A DNA stretch of 15,549 bases, taken from positions 1-15,549 of the forward strand of contig JAFCFQ010000004.1 of NCBI GenBank assembly GCA_017608545.1. Reading direction: 5' to 3'. The stretch's first letter is position 1, and each line of letters starts with the position of its first letter. Positions 6,645 through 14,555 of the stretch are shown in pieces. A program made the translations under genes and the position numbers. Below the pieces are notes generated by a model. That model searched no databases and was not told where the DNA came from. It worked only from the letters and a program-made list of their open reading frames with translations. Source of the DNA: Candidatus Aenigmatarchaeota archaeon (GTDB lineage Archaea; Aenigmatarchaeota; Aenigmatarchaeia; Aenigmatarchaeales; Aenigmatarchaeaceae).

Positions 6645-7772
6645 TTATTTTTTAGGTTTGAAAACTAGTTTAAACATTCCGGTTCCAACGGGAACAACTT
6701 GATTTATTATAACATTTTCTATTATGGAATCAAGAGGATCTACTTCTGCATTTATGGCTGCTCTAGTTAAGTGTTTTATAGTTTCTTCAAAGTTTGCTCT
6801 TGCTAAAACAGAACCTTTTGAACCAGCAACACCGTATCTTCCTATAGCCTTTATTTTACCATCGGCTGTCATAACATCAGCAACAAGCATTATATGTCTT
6901 ATGTCAACATCTAAACCTCCTTCTTTCATTGTATTTACAGCGTAATCGATTATAGCTTGTCTTGCTGCTTCAATACCAAATGCTTTGTAAACTTCATGTA
7001 TATTATTTGAAATTGCTCTTTTTGCATCAACACCAGGAATATTTAAAACTTTAGGAAGATTACTTCCAAGAGTATTTATTATCCATTCATTTTCTTTTTT
7101 AAGAACTCTAACTTCTGAAACACCTTTAACACCTTTTATGTGAGTTTTTAGAACTTTTGTTTTTAGTTTTTGCAATTGTTTTATTGTTATTTCTTCTTTT
7201 GGTTTTATTAAGATCTTTTCTTTTGTAGATTTTATTTTCAAATCCTTGTATGTTTCTTTTAAAATTTCAATAACTTTATTAATTTTTATTTTTCTTTCTT
7301 TCATTTCATTGAAGTCTAAAGGAATTTCAATTCTCATGTTTAGTATATCGACAGCAGGTTCTATTGCTATATCATCTAATTTTGTTTCTTGAATTTCTGA
7401 TGCAACTTTATAAGCTTTTTCCATCGTGTTATAATTTTTCTTTAAATATATTGTCATCATTGGAGTTTTTGGTGTCCTTCTTGCATCGAATATCTCTATT
7501 AATCTAGGTAAACCTAACGTTACTTTAATTTCAGAAGCTCCTGCTAAATGATATGTACGCATCGTCATTTGAGTAGCTGGTTCAGATATGCTTTGGGCAG
7601 CTACTACACCAATTGCTTCTCCAGGCTCATAACAACTATTTTTATAAGCATTAATGATTCTTTCTATTGCTCTTTTCTTTTGAGCTTCTGTTAATTTAAA
7701 TTCTTTAAAAACATTTTTAATATCTTCTATAATTTTTTGAGGCAAAACATTTTCCAATTCTTTTAATTTCAT
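6645..7772 (-). CDS. rpoA2: RNA polymerase subunit A'' (Rpo1C)
   Basis: 375 aa, usual length for A'', the C-terminal part of the Rpb1/beta' homologue, with trigger loop, jaw and C-terminal clamp. Residues 50-78 hold PGEAIGVVAAQSISEPATQM and the trigger-loop helix (Q68, M71, R72, H75 retained). TLGLPRLIEIFDARRTP follows at 85-101, and the C-terminal end PLDSIIENVIINQVVPVGTG is also family-typical. It departs from the archaeal consensus at S63 (normally Gly in IGEP) and Y74 (normally Phe). The GGTGA Shine-Dalgarno is formed over the TGA stop of the upstream fused gene, 5 bases before the ATG, so translation is probably coupled. A'' remains a separate polypeptide although B and A' are fused. Confidence 0.97.
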   Translation of the reverse strand: MKLKELENVLPQKIIEDIKNVFKEFKLTEAQKKRAIERIINAYKNSCYEPGEAIGVVAAQSISEPATQMTMRTYHLAGASEIKVTLGLPRLIEIFDARRTPKTPMMTIYLKKNYNTMEKAYKVASEIQETKLDDIAIEPAVDILNMRIEIPLDFNEMKERKIKINKVIEILKETYKDLKIKSTKEKILIKPKEEITIKQLQKLKTKVLKTHIKGVKGVSEVRVLKKENEWIINTLGSNLPKVLNIPGVDAKRAISNNIHEVYKAFGIEAARQAIIDYAVNTMKEGGLDVDIRHIMLVADVMTADGKIKAIGRYGVAGSKGSVLARANFEETIKHLTRAAINAEVDPLDSIIENVIINQVVPVGTGMFKLVFKPKK

Positions 7773-7776
7773 TTTT

Positions 7777-10700
7777 TCACCTAATCACAGATTGTACTAT
7801 TGATCTCACATCTAAAAATCCCCAATCCGATTTAGATGGATCTATGTTATCTTCTCCTGGAGTAAATTGAATTATTATACCTCTGTTATCTTTTACAGTA
7901 TAATTATAATCAACTTTCAAATCTTGTAATGCATTCATTAATCTTCTTTCTAAATAACCGCTATGTCTTGTCCTTAAAGATTTATCCATCAAAGATTCTC
8001 TACCAGATACAGCATCAAAGAAAAATTCAAATGGATTCAAACCAGATTTAAAACTACTTCTTGAAAATCCATGTGCTGCTGGAGAAAGATCACCAATGGT
8101 AAAATGAGGCAATGTTCTATTCCTGTATCCTCTATTTATTCTCTCACCTAATATTCTTGATTGTCCTAAACTTGCAGCTAACTGTGTTAAATGAGTCATA
8201 GATGCTCTTGCTCCAGATTTCACCATAATTGTTGCACAACTTTCTTTTATATTTTCTCTTATTATTTTTTCTGCTTTTTCTGTTGATTTTGATAATGCTC
8301 TTAATATATGAGCTTCTAAACTTTCTCTCATATCACTTCCAGGCAAGAGTTCTATTTTTCCTTCCTTGTAAAGATCAATTAACCTTTCAACTTCTTTTTC
8401 AGCTGAATTTAGTACTTGTTTTATTTTTGCTTTAGTATCTTCTTCTAAATCTAGTTCATCTAAACCAATTGTGAAACCTATTTTATCCAGATATTTGATT
8501 CCAATAGAAGAAACTTTATCTATAAATTCATGTGCTGTTTCAGTTCCAAATTCTTTTTCTATTACATCAATCAGTTTTCCGTGTTCAGAACTTATTGCTT
8601 TCGAGTCTATTATACCATTTTTAAGTTGTCCATTTTTTATAACAACAAATCCTTCTTCTTTATCAGAAACTTTTGCTTTAAATTCTATGTATAAACCTTT
8701 TGGTAAGAGATAGCTAAAAATTTCTTTTCCAGTAAACGTTTTTTTCTTAGGTAGATTTACAAAAATTCCTACATCAGCTAATAATTTAAACGCATCTTCT
8801 CTTCTCAAACTTGTGTTTTTATGAGTAAGTGCATAACAGCCTGATAAATGATCTTCTTTACAACCTATAATTGGTCCACCAAATCTTGGAGATCTTATGT
8901 GTTTTTGTGCTTCCATTAACAATTCTGCTTCTGCTCTTGCTTCTTCTGTTTGAGGTACATGTAGGTTCATTTCATCTCCATCAAAATCTGCATTATAAGG
9001 TGGACATGTACAAAGGTTTAATGTAAATGTTCTCCATGGTGTAACTCTAACTCTATGAGCCATTATAGACATTCTGTGAAGAGAAGGTTGTCTGTTGAAT
9101 AGTACGATATCACCGTTTTGCAAATGTCTTTCAACAATATAACCAGAAACTATTTCTTTTGCTATTTCCTCTTTTGTTTCTTCTGTTACTTTTTTCCTCT
9201 TCCCGTCAGGTCTTACTATGTAATTGACAGAAGGCCATGCAGGAGACCTTAATATCAATTCTTTAATGTAATCTATATTGTTTTTTGTAACAGTGACAGG
9301 TATTGTTAATTCTTTTGCAATAACTTTTGGAACACCTACTTCATTTATACTTATACAAGGATCAGGAGAAATAACAGTTCTTGCAGAAAAGTTAACTCTT
9401 TTTCCTGTCAAATTATGTCTGAATCTACCTTCTTTTGATTTTAACCTATCTGCTAGTGTTTTTAATGGTCTTCCAGACCTGTGCCTTGCTGCTGGAATTC
9501 CAGACAAGCTATTGTCAAAGAAAGTTGCAACATGATACTGTAAAAGTTCCCATAAATCGCTTATTATGAACTCAGGAGCACCGATTTCTATATTTTCTCT
9601 CAATCTTTGATTTATTCTTATTATATCAACGAGTTTATGTGTTAAATCGTCTTCACTTCTTTCTCCTGTCTCTAATGTTATCGATGGCCTCATTGTAACT
9701 GGGGGAATTGGTAACAATGTAATTATTAACCATTCCGGTCTCCCTCCTTTTATTTTTAACAATTCTAAATCTTCATCAGGTATTTTTTCAAACCTTTCTC
9801 TTATTTCTAAAGGATTTAATTCTCTTACTTCTCCTTTTTCTCCTATTTCAAAGAATGTATATGGTTTTTCAAATTTTATTTGTCTTTGTTCTTCTCCACA
9901 ATGAGGACATTTTTTTATTGTAGTTGTTGGTGATGATGATATGACTCTTCCACAACTTCTGCAAGTCATTTTTAATATTTTATAAATTAATTTTGAATAC
10001 AAAACATGAACAACAGGTTTTGTTAGTTCTAAATAACCAAAATGTCCAAAACAAGATCCCATACCTTTTCCACAAGTTCTACATCTTAGTCCTGGATCTA
10101 TGACTCCGAGTTTTGGATCCATTACACCTCCTTCTAAAGGAAATCCATCATTATCATATAATTCTGGTTTTGTGATTTCTGTTGATGCCATTTTCTTTAC
10201 TAATTGAGGAGATAAAAGATAGAACTCTATGGAATTTATTAGCCTTCCAATAATTTTGATTTTAGGATATATCATCATTGTTTTTAATTCATCTAGTAAA
10301 AGTTTGAATGCGTAAGACATTTCAACTTCGCTAACATCACTTTCCTTACAAACAGGACAAATATATTTTTCAAGCTTTCTATCCCAAATTGCAGTTATAC
10401 CACATTTTTTGCAGAATGGGACAGTAACTTTGTCAGAATCAAACCTTTCTTTTAATGTTAATACTGCACCATGAGCAATTAGACAATCCTTTTCCATTTC
10501 TCCTAATCTCAATCCACCTTCTTTTGCTTTTCCTTCCGTTGGTTGCCTTGTTAGCAAAGTGACAGGACCCCTTGATCTTGCTTGAATTTTATTTGCAACC
10601 ATATGATCTAATTTTTGATAATAAAGAATTCCAGTGAATATTTCAAATTCAAATTTTTCTCCAGTTATTCCATTATAAAAAACTTCTTTTCCATCGCTTC

Positions 10701-13500
10701 TGAATCCTAATTCATGTAAAACTTTTCTTATATCATTCTCTTTAACACCAGTAAATGGAGAAGCATCAATTTTTTCACCTTTTAAAGCAGCAGTTTTAGC
10801 TGTTAATATTTCTAAAAGCTGTCCTATTGTTTGTCTAGATGGTATGGAGTGTGGATTTAATATAACATCTGGAATCATCCCTGAAGCTGAGAAAGGCAAA
10901 TTTTCTTGCGAGGCTATTAAACCAATAACAGATTTTTGACCATGTCTTGAAGCAAATTTATCTCCTAATTCAGGAATTCTCAAATCTCTAATAGAGACTT
11001 TGACAAGTTTATTTCCATTAGAAGTTTCTGTTAAGAAAACTCTATCAACAACACCTTTTTCTCCATGTCTTAAACATACCGAACTTTCTCTCATATTAGC
11101 AATTCCAGACATTAGTTCATTAGCTGATAAAAATCTCAACGGCGATGTTCTTCCTATCAAAACAGAATCGCTTTCAACAGGTGTTTCTGGTGGTAATATT
11201 CCATCTTCTGCTAAATTTGCATATTCTTCTTCGCTTCTATATCCTCTAACATCTTTATCTGGGACTCCAATTTTATCTTCTTGACCTCCCCAATATCTCT
11301 TTTCTTCAGCAGAATATACTCTATAAAAGATTGATCTAAACAAACCTCTTTCTATAGATGCTTTGTTAAAAACAACACCATCAAACATATTGTATCCTTT
11401 ATGACATGCAATTGCAACAACAACATTTTGACCAGCCGGATGTTTGTCAATATCAACAATGTCGTCTGTTTCTGTTTTAACCAAAGGAACTTGGGGATAA
11501 ACTAAAACATTTGACTTTGTATCACTTCTCAAAAAGAAATTTGGTTGATATAAACCTATGGATTGACAAACCATTTTGGCTCCAAGGTTTACTCTATCTC
11601 CTCTGTTATGTTCTGCAAAAGGAAGTAGACTTGCAGGTATTCCGAATATTCCTAGTGATGTTAATTCTAAATGAGTATGAGAAGGTGTTATATCTTTTTC
11701 ACTTAAAGCAACTAAAGAATTATCTTCTTCTTCAGTATCTAAATATTCAATGCAATTCATTTTTATTAAATCATACCAACCAATTTCATTATTAGCTAAT
11801 TTTTTTAGATGGTCTTCTGTAAGTTTTGGTTCACCATTTTCTAAAATTATTAAAGGTCTCCTAACTCTTCCAGCGTCTGTGTTAATTCTCACTTCATTCA
11901 AATCAGGTAGAAAACTAAAATTAACTTCTCTTGATATTTTCCCTTCCCTTCTCTTTTTTCTCAATTCATCAATAAATTTTTTTGGATCAGTTGTATATCC
12001 AATCGGAACACCATCTAAATAAACATCAACACCATTTTTATCAAGTTTTATATTATTCATTAATCTTTTCATTTCATTAGGAGTTAAACCATCTGTTATT
12101 TCTGCAAACAAGGCTAAATGTTTTCTCAAACCAATCGTTGGACCTTCTGGCGTTTCTGAAGGACAAAACCTTTGCCAATGTGTTGGGTGCAATTCTCTTG
12201 CTTCAAAATGTTCTTGAGTTGATGTCAACGGTGATAACACTAGTCTCATATGAGATAAAGAATCGATATAATTTTTCCTTTCTAATCTTTGAGAAACTCC
12301 TGTTCTTCCACCAATCCATGCTCCTGTTGCCATTGCAGATGCTAATTGATTTGTTACAACATTTGCTTCAACAATTGTTTGAACAGGAGGTAATTTTCCT
12401 CTTTTTGCCATTTTCTGATAATTGTATTTTATTCTAGCAATTAGTCCCCATCTTCCAACAAGAATAGATCTAAATAATAATTCTAACAAATCTCCTGCCA
12501 ATCTTATCCTTTTATTTCCATAATGATCTAAATCATCTTCAGGTATTTTTCCCAATGCTAATTTTATTATTTTATTTATCGCTTTTAACAAGTAATTTGC
12601 TTTTTCCTTTCTATTTTTTGGTTCTTGGCCTAAATGAGGAAGAAGATATTTGTTGACAATTTGTTCAACTCTTTCTTTTCTGTATTCTTTTTGAACTATT
12701 TTAAGATGCTTTCCAATGAATTCTAAAGCATCTCTTTCTGTTTGAACATCAGTTTCATAAAGATTAACATAAAAATCATTTATTACTTCTTCATCTTTTA
12801 AACCTTCAATTATATCTTTATCTTTTTCTAATCCAAGAAGCTTTAACAAAACAACTATTGGTAATCTGCGAATGTTTGCAAATGAAATGTATATTGTACC
12901 ATCGTTTTTTCTTTCTATTGTATGTCTTTGAACAAAACCATTTCTTTCAGAATTTATCCTTATTAATTCTGTATAATTTCCTATATTTTGTTTTTCTAAA
13001 ATCATTCTGTTTGGTGCTATTTCTTCCATTAAAACTAGAACTCTTTCAGTACCATTTATTATAAAATATCCACCAGGATCATCAGGATCTTCTCCAACTT
13101 CTTCCAATTCTTCTCTTGTCATTTTGCTCAAAGGACAGATTTTTGATTTTAACATTACAGGCATTTCTGCAAGTAAAACATTTACAGGCTCTTGCTCAAC
13201 TTTATTTACAACCGGTGTTATTTCAACATAAACAGGAACTGTGTAAGAAAAATCTCTTATTCTTGCTTCCATTGGTAATATTTCTCTAACAGCACCTTCT
13301 GCTTCTTTCACACAAGGTTTTCCAATGGAAATTTTTCCAAATTTTATTACGAGTTCTCCTATTTCTGGAACTTCTGGTTTTATTTCTCCAATTTCATCTA
13401 TTATTTTTTGTAGTCTGTTATCTATGAAATCGTTATAACTATCTATTTGAAACCTAACAAAACCAACATCATTTTTAAAAGCTTTTAAAATTTCATTCAT
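7777..13500 (-). CDS. rpoB-rpoA1: Fused RNA polymerase subunits B and A' (Rpo2-Rpo1N)
   Basis: 1907 aa in one uninterrupted frame. Residues 1 to ~1082 are subunit B: the SETPEGPTIGL segment near 450, the lobe with GDKFASRHGQK (846-856), a zinc site C1030/C1033/C1048/C1051, and the family-typical end YAFKLLLDELKTMMIYPKIK. Residues ~1085-1907 are A': N-terminal RLINSIEFYLLSPQ, zinc sites C1140/C1143/C1150/H1153 and C1180/C1183/C1198/C1201, and the catalytic magnesium loop NADFDGD with D1505, D1507, D1509. The bridge helix is around 1833-1855. Each part is slightly shorter than its stand-alone family. The ATG at 13500 is preferred over a TTG at 13521 because GTGA lies just upstream, 4 bases after the rpoH stop. 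Unusual residues include S857, Q890, K1840 and S1841. Confidence 0.96.
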   Translation of the reverse strand: MNEILKAFKNDVGFVRFQIDSYNDFIDNRLQKIIDEIGEIKPEVPEIGELVIKFGKISIGKPCVKEAEGAVREILPMEARIRDFSYTVPVYVEITPVVNKVEQEPVNVLLAEMPVMLKSKICPLSKMTREELEEVGEDPDDPGGYFIINGTERVLVLMEEIAPNRMILEKQNIGNYTELIRINSERNGFVQRHTIERKNDGTIYISFANIRRLPIVVLLKLLGLEKDKDIIEGLKDEEVINDFYVNLYETDVQTERDALEFIGKHLKIVQKEYRKERVEQIVNKYLLPHLGQEPKNRKEKANYLLKAINKIIKLALGKIPEDDLDHYGNKRIRLAGDLLELLFRSILVGRWGLIARIKYNYQKMAKRGKLPPVQTIVEANVVTNQLASAMATGAWIGGRTGVSQRLERKNYIDSLSHMRLVLSPLTSTQEHFEARELHPTHWQRFCPSETPEGPTIGLRKHLALFAEITDGLTPNEMKRLMNNIKLDKNGVDVYLDGVPIGYTTDPKKFIDELRKKRREGKISREVNFSFLPDLNEVRINTDAGRVRRPLIILENGEPKLTEDHLKKLANNEIGWYDLIKMNCIEYLDTEEEDNSLVALSEKDITPSHTHLELTSLGIFGIPASLLPFAEHNRGDRVNLGAKMVCQSIGLYQPNFFLRSDTKSNVLVYPQVPLVKTETDDIVDIDKHPAGQNVVVAIACHKGYNMFDGVVFNKASIERGLFRSIFYRVYSAEEKRYWGGQEDKIGVPDKDVRGYRSEEEYANLAEDGILPPETPVESDSVLIGRTSPLRFLSANELMSGIANMRESSVCLRHGEKGVVDRVFLTETSNGNKLVKVSIRDLRIPELGDKFASRHGQKSVIGLIASQENLPFSASGMIPDVILNPHSIPSRQTIGQLLEILTAKTAALKGEKIDASPFTGVKENDIRKVLHELGFRSDGKEVFYNGITGEKFEFEIFTGILYYQKLDHMVANKIQARSRGPVTLLTRQPTEGKAKEGGLRLGEMEKDCLIAHGAVLTLKERFDSDKVTVPFCKKCGITAIWDRKLEKYICPVCKESDVSEVEMSYAFKLLLDELKTMMIYPKIKIIGRLINSIEFYLLSPQLVKKMASTEITKPELYDNDGFPLEGGVMDPKLGVIDPGLRCRTCGKGMGSCFGHFGYLELTKPVVHVLYSKLIYKILKMTCRSCGRVISSSPTTTIKKCPHCGEEQRQIKFEKPYTFFEIGEKGEVRELNPLEIRERFEKIPDEDLELLKIKGGRPEWLIITLLPIPPVTMRPSITLETGERSEDDLTHKLVDIIRINQRLRENIEIGAPEFIISDLWELLQYHVATFFDNSLSGIPAARHRSGRPLKTLADRLKSKEGRFRHNLTGKRVNFSARTVISPDPCISINEVGVPKVIAKELTIPVTVTKNNIDYIKELILRSPAWPSVNYIVRPDGKRKKVTEETKEEIAKEIVSGYIVERHLQNGDIVLFNRQPSLHRMSIMAHRVRVTPWRTFTLNLCTCPPYNADFDGDEMNLHVPQTEEARAEAELLMEAQKHIRSPRFGGPIIGCKEDHLSGCYALTHKNTSLRREDAFKLLADVGIFVNLPKKKTFTGKEIFSYLLPKGLYIEFKAKVSDKEEGFVVIKNGQLKNGIIDSKAISSEHGKLIDVIEKEFGTETAHEFIDKVSSIGIKYLDKIGFTIGLDELDLEEDTKAKIKQVLNSAEKEVERLIDLYKEGKIELLPGSDMRESLEAHILRALSKSTEKAEKIIRENIKESCATIMVKSGARASMTHLTQLAASLGQSRILGERINRGYRNRTLPHFTIGDLSPAAHGFSRSSFKSGLNPFEFFFDAVSGRESLMDKSLRTRHSGYLERRLMNALQDLKVDYNYTVKDNRGIIIQFTPGEDNIDPSKSDWGFLDVRSIVQSVIR

Positions 13501-13504
13501 AAAA

Positions 13505-13747
13505 TCACTTTTTAACAACAACTCTATAATATATTGAAGTTCCTGCTGTTTTTGACTTTCTAATGATTTTTAAAATATCTCCTTCTTTGGCATTCAACGC
13601 TTTAACAACAGGATCATTTGTTAAAATTTTAGGAAGATTTTTAGGTTTTATTTTATATTTTTCTAAAAGTTCTTTTTTTTCTTTTTCATTAAGGATAATA
13701 TGCTCAGGTACGAGTTCATGTTTCAGAATATTGAATTCTTCTGCCAA
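13505..13747 (-). CDS. rpoH: RNA polymerase subunit H (Rpo5)
   Basis: 80 aa, the archaeal homologue of the C-terminal assembly domain of eukaryotic Rpb5, at the jaw of the enzyme. Typical segments are [20 protein letters not shown] (about residues 12-31), [18 protein letters not shown] and [20 protein letters not shown] near the end. The start appears to be TTG at 13747: the frame has no ATG or GTG nearby upstream, and GGTGA at 13752-13756 lies 4 bases before the TTG. It is the first gene of the polymerase operon, and its TGA stop overlaps the GTGA Shine-Dalgarno of the fused B-A' gene. Confidence 0.94.
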   Translation of the reverse strand: MAEEFNILKHELVPEHIILNEKEKKELLEKYKIKPKNLPKILTNDPVVKALNAKEGDILKIIRKSKTAGTSIYYRVVVKK

Positions 13748-13816
13748 CTCATCACCATATACTCCTATTTGAGAGTAAAAAACCCCAAAACGTAATTTCT
13801 ATATTGTTCTCTACCA

Positions 13817-13824
13817 TTTATAAA
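13817..13824 (-). promoter_or_regulatory. TATA box of the RNA polymerase operon
   Basis: TTTATAAA lies 70-77 bases upstream of the rpoH TTG. Initiation about 25 bases downstream (near 13793) would leave a leader of roughly 45 bases carrying the GGTGA Shine-Dalgarno, unlike the leaderless spacing of most isolated genes here. Confidence 0.45.
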
Positions 13825-13844
13825 CTTTACTGTTTGTCGAAATT

Positions 13845-14147
13845 TTATCTTTTTTTCCTTCTTTTAGTTTTTTTCTTAGTTTTTTTCCTCTTTTTAGCCT
13901 TTCTTTTAGCTTTTCTGACTTTTAAAGAAGTTTTTTGTATTTTTGGAGTCTCTTCTATAACTTTTAACTTAACATATTCTGGTTGTGTTGGAGGAAAATA
14001 AATTAAAATTGCAAAACCAATTATTGAAATTGCTATTAACAACATACCTAATGTTATTGCTAAAGCGCTTGATGGATTGAAGTAAATTGTTATAAAACCT
14101 ACCATAATTAAGATCAAATTCAAAATCACTATTGCTAATCTTTTCAT
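13845..14147 (-). CDS. Two-helix membrane protein with a basic tail
   Basis: 100 aa, not recognised. Two hydrophobic segments (about residues 3-22 and 28-50, LAIVILNLILIMVGFITIYF and ALAITLGMLLIAISIIGFAI) form a hairpin. Residues ~51-75 are polar, and the last ~25 are nearly all Lys/Arg (KAKRKAKKRKKTKKKTKRRK). Such a tail at the membrane could bind nucleic acid, ribosomes or acidic lipid headgroups; this is inference from charge only. The ATG at 14147 has a TATA-like CTTTTAAG ~25-32 bases upstream. It lies upstream of the polymerase operon on the same strand, with its stop ~28 bases before that operon's TATA box. Confidence 0.65.
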   Translation of the reverse strand: MKRLAIVILNLILIMVGFITIYFNPSSALAITLGMLLIAISIIGFAILIYFPPTQPEYVKLKVIEETPKIQKTSLKVRKAKRKAKKRKKTKKKTKRRKKR

Positions 14148-14261
14148 AAGTTTATTATGGAATGTTTTGCTTAAAAGTTTTTTGGTTAAAGAATAACTTC
14201 ATAGTTCAATTCCTTAGACATGAAAATATTAAATACTTATTCTAAATATTTTCAGATTAAT

Positions 14262-14501
14262 ATGAGTGAGACTGCTTTTGCTGTTTATGTTGCTTTAGCC
14301 TCTCTAACTTCAATAGGTGTTTACCGTTTTCTTATTGATGGGTTAAAAGCAGAGCTTATGATTGAAGAAAGATCCGATAAAGATGTTTTTAGAGAATATC
14401 TTGAAGGAGCTCCTATAAAAGAAAAAATTCGTTTTGCTTTACATGCTACACATTATGTAGGAAACAAACCAATATTAAAACTTAATAAAAAAATTCGATA
14501 G
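14262..14501 (+). CDS. Uncharacterised small protein with one hydrophobic segment
   Basis: 79 aa from the ATG at 14262. A 93-aa version from the ATG at 14220 is possible, but its extra 14 residues look like translated A/T-rich spacer. TTAAATAC at 14229-14236 sits 26-33 bases before 14262, fitting a leaderless start there. Residues 1-22 (MSETAFAVYVALASLTSIGV..) are moderately hydrophobic, perhaps a membrane anchor. The rest is charged and helical (ERSDKDVFREYLEGAPIKEK, then IRFALHATHYVGNKPILKLN). It is not recognised. Its stop lies 4 bases from the 3' end of the convergent tRNA-Lys gene. Confidence 0.55.
   Translation: MSETAFAVYVALASLTSIGVYRFLIDGLKAELMIEERSDKDVFREYLEGAPIKEKIRFALHATHYVGNKPILKLNKKIR
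14487..14493 (-). terminator. Oligo-T terminator after tRNA-Lys
   Basis: A run of seven T on the minus strand starts 13 bases past the tRNA-Lys 3' end. Archaeal termination needs little more than such a run. It overlaps the end of the convergent small ORF. Confidence 0.5.
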
Positions 14502-14535
14502 TAAGTGGGCCCACAGGGATTCGAACCCTGGACCT

Positions 14536-14550
14536 TTACCGGTCTTTTCT
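14536..14550 (-). other. tRNA-Lys intron 2 (after position 43)
   Basis: The 15 bases AGAAAAGACCGGTAA separate the anticodon stem from the variable region. The central helix ACCG (14556-14553) pairs with CGGT (14541-14538), flanked by 3-nt bulges ATA (14552-14550) and AAA (14537-14535). Cutting after the second bulge base on each side leaves CCGAT joined to AGGTC, the standard archaeal tRNA-Lys variable region. The internal helix is essentially absent (an 8-nt loop), so this is a relaxed bulge-helix-loop motif. Confidence 0.75.
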
Positions 14551-14555
14551 ATCGG

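Noticed and set aside
8000..13400. Many plus-strand frames inside the polymerase genes
   Set aside because: They lie opposite well-conserved coding sequence and read as Ser/Leu/Phe-rich antisense shadows.
13501..13521. TTG start for the fused polymerase gene seven codons upstream of the ATG
   Set aside because: Those codons overlap the rpoH end; the ATG at 13500 has GTGA at proper spacing and begins the family-typical N-terminus.
14220..14261. Longer N-terminus for the small protein before tRNA-Lys
   Set aside because: The extra 14 residues look like translated A/T-rich spacer, and the TATA-like box within them fits a leaderless start at 14262. Not fully excluded.
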